Of a DNA stretch of 7,020 nt, positions 1 through 4,900 are shown in pieces (position 1 is the stretch's first letter; each line of letters starts with the position of its first letter). A model generated the notes under the pieces. The model searched no databases, was not told the DNA's origin, and saw nothing but the letters and a program-made list of their open reading frames with translations. Both the position numbers and the translations under genes were made by a program. The stretch is from assembly GCA_016281295.1 (NCBI GenBank), contig JAEEII010000286.1:1-7020 (forward strand), in the 5' to 3' direction. The stretch comes from Bacteroidales bacterium. GTDB taxonomy: Bacteria > Bacteroidota > Bacteroidia > Bacteroidales > F082.

Positions 1-441
1 GACCGTCTTTAATCCAGTTTGTTGATGGGCACGTTTGATAAGTCCCGCAAAACGTTTGCCAGGTGTGCTTTCCTCAGGGTCGCTTCCATAAACGGCTTCA
101 AAATCTTTCAATTGAAGCTCTATGGCTCTGGAAATCTCTTGGGTGTTGGGCTGGTTCTTGCATCTGCTCATGTCGAAATGCAGCACAGGATACTGTTTCC
201 ACTCCTTCTCAAGCACGCCCATGGCCAAACCCTCAAACAAATCTTTTCTTCCTTGAAAATAATATTTCAAGGTGCTACATAATAGGCTCTTACCAAACCT
301 CCTCGGGCGGCTGAGGAAAACGAATTGTGATTCTTTCGTTAATCGAAAGATCAGGTCGGTTTTGTCAATATAGATGCGTCCGTCCTGACGAATGCGCTCG
401 AAGTCGGCGATGCCTGCGGTGTAGAGTCTCATGGGTTCCAT
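1..441 (-). CDS. AAA-ATPase-like protein (PF09820 type), N-terminal part, truncated by window edge
   Basis: Reading the minus strand from the ATG at 441 gives 147 codons with no stop, so the gene continues left of the window. Residues 10-28 contain the family opening (GIADFERIR, then YIDKT at 24-28). Residues 40-53 hold the Walker A region, read as FVFLSRPRRFGKSL, with the P-loop Lys at 51 and Ser at 52. This is followed by STLKYYFQG and DLFEGLAM, the usual continuation in these proteins. The family is common and multi-copy in Bacteroidales; full members are around 500 residues and often carry a C-terminal PD-(D/E)XK nuclease-like domain (DUF1703), not visible here. The cellular role is not established; ATP binding is a safe inference and nuclease activity is not shown. 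The next in-frame ATG is residue 4; 441 is chosen because it gives the usual N-terminal length and lies about 20 bases from the predicted transcription start. The gene is divergent from the surface-protein operon and probably unrelated to it. Confidence 0.9.
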   Translation of the reverse strand, partial: MEPMRLYTAGIADFERIRQDGRIYIDKTDLIFRLTKESQFVFLSRPRRFGKSLLCSTLKYYFQGRKDLFEGLAMGVLEKEWKQYPVLHFDMSRCKNQPNTQEISRAIELQLKDFEAVYGSDPEESTPGKRFAGLIKRAHQQTGLKTV

Positions 442-468
442 GGCAATGTCCTTTTTAGGTTGATGATG

Positions 469-498
469 CAAAGATAAAAACAATTTTTTAATCCGCAA
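469..498 (-). promoter_or_regulatory. Bacteroidota-type promoter for the AAA-ATPase-like gene
   Basis: On the minus strand TTG (plus 496-498) is followed by exactly 19 bases and then TATCTTTG (plus 469-476). This fits the Bacteroides primary-sigma consensus TTG-N19-TAnnTTTG. It would start transcription near 462-465, leaving a short leader of about 20 bases before the ATG at 441. The intervening DNA is A/T rich. The site supports both the start choice and the phylum assignment. Confidence 0.75.
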
Positions 499-578
499 GG
501 ATTATTTTATTGAATTATTTTCAATATTAAATTGGCGTGATTTTTTTGACGAAATATGGTCATTCAAAAAAAAATGTT

Positions 579-586
579 TATTTTTG
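579..586 (+). promoter_or_regulatory. Possible -7 promoter element reading right
   Basis: TATTTTTG matches the Bacteroidota -7 consensus TAnnTTTG exactly. A good -33 TTG at the normal spacing is missing; the nearest TTTG (545-548) is 30 bases upstream, too far. If used, it would start an RNA near 592-596 that contains the inverted repeat at 661-815 and reaches the T tract at 839-847. The 7-bp inverted repeat TTTTGTC/GACAAAA (582-588 and 625-631) overlaps it. In A/T-rich DNA an 8-base match with four fixed T/G positions can arise by chance. Confidence 0.3.
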
Positions 587-660
587 TCACGTCAAGCCGA
601 AGTCCGAACATGGATAACGGTCGAGACAAAAGACATCATTGGAAAGACGTTGAACTGACG

Positions 661-815
661 TTTTATCTGCGACTCGTTGGAATCTCGCAAATTCTTGGTT
701 GCTCGCAAGGTAAAGCAATGGTTGGCGTTCATGTTGTATTTAACCATACAGCGTGGGCTTCGGCATTGCTTATCCTCGAGCAACAGGCAATGCGAGAGCC
801 TCAACGAGTGGGATA
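661..815 (+). repeat. Long imperfect inverted repeat, candidate rod-shaped RNA (ncRNA or leader)
   Basis: The two arms pair in strict nested order: TATC/GATA (664-667 with 812-815), ACTCGTTG/CAACGAGT (672-679 with 802-809), TCTCGCA/TGCGAGA (683-689 with 791-797), GTTGCTCG/CGAGCAAC (698-705 with 777-784), AGG/CCT (708-710 with 774-776), AAGCAATG/CATTGCTT (713-720 with 764-771), and an apical helix of ten pairs including G-U pairs (730-739 with 746-755) closed by a six-base loop. Internal loops separate the helices. Four perfect 7-8-bp helices in register within 140 bases are unlikely by chance. It could be a small RNA (a 6S-like rod is one thought, without sequence support), a long structured leader, or a remnant of a miniature inverted-repeat element. 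Strand is given as plus because the terminator-like hairpin follows on that strand. Confidence 0.6.
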
Positions 816-847
816 GGCAAAAGTTTGGATTCCCACGCTTTTTCTTT
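808..847 (+). terminator. Intrinsic terminator-like hairpin (possible attenuator)
   Basis: GTGGGA (808-813) pairs with TCCCAC (831-836), with an inner CAA/TTG pairing (818-820 with 825-827) and AAGT loop. Two bases later comes TTTTTCTTT (839-847). A G/C-rich stem followed by a T tract is the layout of a Rho-independent terminator. It would end an RNA carrying the upstream rod, or act as an attenuator ahead of the gene at 943. The stem has an internal loop and only six outer pairs, so strength is uncertain. Confidence 0.45.
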
Positions 848-862
848 GTTGTGTTTGGATTC
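823..862 (+). repeat. 10-bp direct repeat, two copies 30 bp apart
   Basis: GTTTGGATTC occurs at 823-832 and again at 853-862. The first copy contributes to the terminator-like hairpin; the second lies in the T/C-rich spacer before the leader hairpins. TTTG of the first copy (824-827) is followed, 22 bases later, by TGTGTTTG (850-857), which is one mismatch from the -7 consensus, so the two copies may form a weak promoter for the operon starting near 863. They could also be a protein-binding site or chance. Confidence 0.4.
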
Positions 863-876
863 AATTTCTTTCTTTT

Positions 877-931
877 CCGCATAGGGAGTCGGCGGAGTTA
901 CTACCCCGAAGGGCCGATGCGGTAATAACCG
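877..931 (+). promoter_or_regulatory. Structured 5' leader immediately before the surface-protein operon
   Basis: CCGCAT (877-882) is complementary to ATGCGG (917-922). Inside it TCGGC (889-893) pairs with GCCGA (913-917); the two helices share base 917, so one gives up a pair. A short CC-GAA-GG hairpin lies at 906-912. Directly after, CGGT-AATA-ACCG (920-931) forms a 4-bp tetraloop hairpin that competes with the outer helix for bases 920-922. Unpaired GCAACC then leads to the ATG at 943. The G/C content contrasts with the T-rich spacer before it. There is no Shine-Dalgarno sequence, as usual in this phylum, so structure here could control ribosome access. No known riboswitch class was recognised. 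Confidence 0.4.
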
Positions 932-942
932 GCAACCTTATT

Positions 943-1953
943 ATGAAAAGAATAGCTTTTTTACTATTTTTGTTGAGTACCCCCTTTTTTTTATTTGCAC
1001 AAAACCTAATCGCTACATTACAACACGGTGATGATATTAGTGCTTTTTATGGTAGTAATGCTTTTATTCAAGCGCATGAAGCTGCTTACTCAGGTGATAT
1101 TATCACCCTCTCTAGTGGCACCTTCAACCTATGTGACATTACTAAAGGAATCACAATACGAGGCGCAGGTTGTGTACAGGATTCGGTTACAAACACTCTC
1201 CCTACGGTTTTTTCAACTACAAATGTATTTTTTAACGTTCCACAAGAGGAAGGTGCTTTTACTGTTGAGGGTATATATTTTGCCCAAACCCCTCCAATTC
1301 ATAAACTTTTTAATCCAAGATTTATCAAATGCCATTTGGGTGGTGATGTTCAAGTTGGTTATTTATATGAAACATTAGAGGATGGAACATTAGAGAATGC
1401 GCAATTTGTCAATTGTTTTATTGATAATTATGAGATAAGCGAACATAATGTTCAGATATTAAACTCTGTAATATATAGTTTACCTTATTGGGTAAATAAT
1501 TATTCTGGATTAGGAATTGTTAATTCCATTGTTTTTACTTCTGGATCGATTAATATGGCTTTGTTTCAAAATAGCATTATCATTAGTTATTATGGGGATT
1601 CTTCTCCAACGAGTATGTTCCAAAATTGTATTGGAATAGGTTATGGTAGTATTTTTGACGGCCAAGAAAACAACACAAACTGGTTGGTCTCTGATTGTTT
1701 AGAAGTATTTGAATCTTATAACGGAGAATGGACTTCCTTTGAGGATTTATTAAACGAGCAATTTATCTTGAAAAGCGATGTGGCCACAAGTTTTTTAGGC
1801 ACTGATGGCACGGAGGTAGGTATCCATGGTGGTGTTGCTCCTTATAAACTTCGTCCTAATTATATGGTGATGAAAAGATGCAATGTAGCCAACCAATCCA
1901 CAGTTGACAATAAATTGAGTGTTGAAATCGAAGTGATTGCCGAAGGAGAATAA
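943..1953 (+). CDS. Secreted beta-helix-like protein, 336 residues, function unknown
   Basis: The first 20 residues are a signal peptide: MKR, a Leu/Phe-rich core, and a cut after FAQ. The mature start (FYGSNAFIQAHEAAYSGD, then IITLSSGTFN and ITIRGAGC) reads like the first rungs of a right-handed parallel beta-helix. The middle is a run of short beta-prone segments, several ending in Asn/Cys (AQFVNCFIDN, VQILNSVIYS, LGIVNSIVFT, ALFQNSIIIS, SMFQNCIGIG), about 20-25 residues apart, as expected of helix coils. A conserved-looking end (GTDGTEVGIHGGVAPY) closes the helix. No catalytic residues of pectate lyases could be identified, and there is no T9SS sorting domain or lipobox, so it is probably periplasmic or released. 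The start at 943 is the only one giving a signal peptide. It is A/T rich and three bases from the next gene, so the two are probably translated from one mRNA and may interact. Confidence 0.85.
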   Translation: MKRIAFLLFLLSTPFFLFAQNLIATLQHGDDISAFYGSNAFIQAHEAAYSGDIITLSSGTFNLCDITKGITIRGAGCVQDSVTNTLPTVFSTTNVFFNVPQEEGAFTVEGIYFAQTPPIHKLFNPRFIKCHLGGDVQVGYLYETLEDGTLENAQFVNCFIDNYEISEHNVQILNSVIYSLPYWVNNYSGLGIVNSIVFTSGSINMALFQNSIIISYYGDSSPTSMFQNCIGIGYGSIFDGQENNTNWLVSDCLEVFESYNGEWTSFEDLLNEQFILKSDVATSFLGTDGTEVGIHGGVAPYKLRPNYMVMKRCNVANQSTVDNKLSVEIEVIAEGE

Positions 1954-1956
1954 ACC

Positions 1957-4900
1957 ATGAAACGTTTTGTTTTTTTAATGGGTTCAATTCTGCTCGCATT
2001 ATCATTGAATGCACAGCCGATGACCTACACTTGTCGTTATTGGTTCGACCAGAACCATGCGCAAGCCATTACAAGTACCTACAGCGAGAGTACTTGGCAA
2101 GCAGAACTGGATGTGGGTGCTCTCTCTAAAGGTCTGCATTCACTTCATCTTCAAACAGCAGACACCTCCTTAGTTTGGTGTCCGCCTCAAAGTTACATGT
2201 TCCTAAAACTAATCTCCCCAGAGTCTTTGATAGATTATGTGGATATGAGCAATTTGACATATCATTGTTGGTTTGATCAAGATGATGCTCATCAGCAAAC
2301 AGGTGATTTAGGCAATGGCGGTTTTATGTTTGATGTTTCCAACTTAGAAGAAGGTCTTCATTCTGTGAATATCTTGCTTGTGGGAAGTGCACTGACATCT
2401 ACGCAAAACTATATGTTTGTCAAAGTTGCCCAGCAAGAACCTTTGATTGAGCCTCTTGACATGAGCCACTTGGTTTATCACTGCTGGTTTGATCAGGACT
2501 ATGAGAATCGAGTAATAGATTCTGTCAGCGATGGTGTCATTTTGCTGGATCTGGAGCAAATAACTGACGGATTGCATACGGTTCATGTTATGCTTGAAGG
2601 GGAAGCTCTGACTTCAATACAGACTTATATTTTTGCCAAAGTGCCACAGCCGAACTCATTGATTGGGCCAATTGACATGACAAATCCAGTTTATCATTGT
2701 TGGTTTGACCAGGATTATGAGAACCACGCCATAGACGCTGTAAGCAATGGTGTTATTCTGTTTGATGTGGATAACCTGACTGACGGTTTGCATACGATTC
2801 ATATCCTGCTTGAAGGCGAAGCGTTGACCTCAACGCAAACCTATATGTTCTTTAAAAAGCCAGAGCACCAGGATTTTGGAATCGCAAAATGGCAGTATTT
2901 TTTGAATGGAGAGACTTCACAACTACACACTACAGAGTTTTCTCCATTGATTGATACTTTGGAGATTGTCACCCTGTTGCCAGTGGAGACATGGCCCGTC
3001 CGTAGTTCATGTTTCCACTTCCATCCTAATGGTGATGAGCCTTACCTCAATGCAAAAAATGAGATCACTTTTCGTTTCTGGACCAACGATGACCGTTTGT
3101 TGCAAAAAACCGCATTCTATGTTGATTATCAGGTTCAGCAAGACATTGTGGCCAGTGTTTTCGAGCGAAATACTACTGAATACTTTGCTACCCCTCGCAA
3201 TAATCAAATCCAGTGGTTCAAATTGGATGCGGCAGTAGGTGATTCTTTGGCATTTGTTGCAAACAAAGCTTGCACGATGCAGTTGTTTGCTCCTTCGGGC
3301 GAGGAAGTATATAATGTTTCTGGCCCCGAATCGGTAGTGCTTGGTGGACTTCACGCTTGGGAAGATGGAACCTATTACTTGGCTGTGCATGATGTAATGG
3401 GAAGCGGCGAAACAGTTTCTGTAACCTATAAATATCTCCATAAGTATGCTGTGTTGACATACGATGTGCATTTGGTGGGCAATGGCGGATGTTCTACCAT
3501 AACCTTCCAAGGAAATGGTTTTAATAGTTTGTTGAATGTGTATTTAGTGAATACACAGACCGATACTATATGTACACTGGATATCGGCCACGAAAGCAAC
3601 ACAACCACAACAGCAACCTTCAATTTTTATCAAGTAAACTTGGGTGTATATGATGCGGTGTTTGAGTTTTATGAGGAAATAATCCGTATTAATAGTGCAT
3701 TGGAAGTACAGGATCCAATTGATATTGTAATGAGTTCAACGGTGAATTATCCTTCTAGTTATTTAAGAAACACGGTCGTGACCTATACATATACAATCAC
3801 TAACAATGGAAATATGACTGCGTATGCAGTACCAATATATCTTTATCTTTCCAATTCCTCCATAGATTGTATATCTCATATAGAGATTGAGGGTCTTGAT
3901 ATAATGCCTTTGATTGACTATTTTGATTTAGATTCATTATCACTGACTGAAATAGAGGAGTTAAGAGCATGGTCAGATGAAATGGGAGATGATCATAATT
4001 TTTTGAAATCTTATGGCAATGATGAAGTAACGGGTGATCCAAAATTGGTTCGAAGTAATTATTTCTTTATCAATTTGGCTCCATTTGAAATTAGGGAAAT
4101 AAAAATTAAAATAACTTCAGATTGTACTAACGATGTTTGGATGACCTTGCCTGGCGCAGTTAATTATGAATATGATCCTCCATATCCTCCTGATCCGTAT
4201 CCTCCACTGGTTTTTGACCCTCCCTATGATCCAAGTGGAAATAATCCAGGAAATGGTTCCAGTGGGGATCCTGACGATCCCGGTGAAGATCCTGACGATC
4301 CCGGTGAAGATCCCGACGATCCCGGTGAAAATCCCGACGATCCCGGTGAAGATCCCGACGATCCTGGTGAAGATCCCGACGATCCTGGTGAAGATCCCGA
4401 CGATCCTGGTGAAGATCCCGACGATCCTGGTGAAGATCCCGACGATCCTGGTGAAGATCCCGACGATCCTGGTGAAGATTCCGACGATCCTGGTGAAAAT
4501 CCCGGTGGTTCAAGTCAAAATTGTTGCGTTGATGAAAGACTGCAATGTACTACTGATTTGATATGTACAGGATTAGATTACACTTCGTTGATACCTGGTG
4601 GATGGGGGATTGCATCTAGTTTAGGTAGTTGTTTGTGTCATACTTTAAGTTTAAGGATAGAGCAAAGGAACAGGGTGTTATGTCCTGAATACTATAATAA
4701 TCAAGATGGATATATGGAAGCCCTGAGAAGCTTTAATACAAAACTGTCTATAGGAGGAATCATTGCATCTTGTCTGCTGTCACTTTCTCCTGCTGGACTT
4801 TTTAAATCCAGATTACAAGCCATTAGTCTTGTGCTTTCAAATTGGTCATTAGCAAACATTCTTAATCCTGTGGGAGATTGTGTTCAAGCGTGGACAAAAC

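Larger units (their letters stand above)
442..942. other. Divergent intergenic region with several structured elements, no credible gene
   Basis: About 500 bases separate the minus-strand ATPase-like gene from the first surface-protein gene. The left part (442-590) is A/T rich and holds the minus-strand promoter and a possible plus-strand promoter element. The middle (about 660-815) is a long imperfect inverted repeat. A terminator-like hairpin with a T tract follows at 808-847. The right part has a T/C-rich stretch (839-876) and a G/C-rich group of hairpins (877-931). Open frames across this stretch read through the palindromes on both strands, have no signal peptide or family motif, and are best ignored. 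Confidence 0.8.

Noticed and set aside
650..815. Integron attC recombination site, because the inverted repeat is rod-shaped with bulges and GTTGAAC occurs at its left edge.
   Set aside because: The GTTRRRY-like sequence is on the wrong end for that orientation, the matching RYYYAAC partner is missing, and no gene-cassette organisation surrounds it.
661..862. Invertible promoter (phase-variation switch) as known upstream of Bacteroidales surface genes.
   Set aside because: Known switches have a single pair of longer terminal inverted repeats flanking a promoter; here many short arms are nested in continuous register, no promoter lies in the loop, and no invertase gene is visible.
556..925. 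Small open frames of 82-96 codons across the intergenic region on both strands.
   Set aside because: They run through the palindromic arms and terminator-like hairpin, overlap one another on both strands, and show no signal peptide, motif or coding bias.
880..936. Resemblance of the leader to the 3' half of a SAM-I riboswitch (GGCCGATG and CCGGCAACC).
   Set aside because: The 5' core of the class, its kink-turn and the surrounding P1 stem are not found, the spacing differs, and the downstream gene has no link to methionine metabolism. Short matches only.
943..1953. Pectate lyase or other polysaccharide lyase activity for the beta-helix-like protein.
   Set aside because: The fold pattern alone does not indicate catalysis, and no lyase motif or clustered acidic/Arg active-site set was found.
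4160..4513. Open frames on the minus strand (4160-4513) and in another plus frame (4166-4561) with striking HQDRRDL and IPTILVK repeats.
   Set aside because: They are alternative-frame readings of the in-frame 21-bp repeat array of the large gene; a repeat with a unit divisible by three keeps all frames open.
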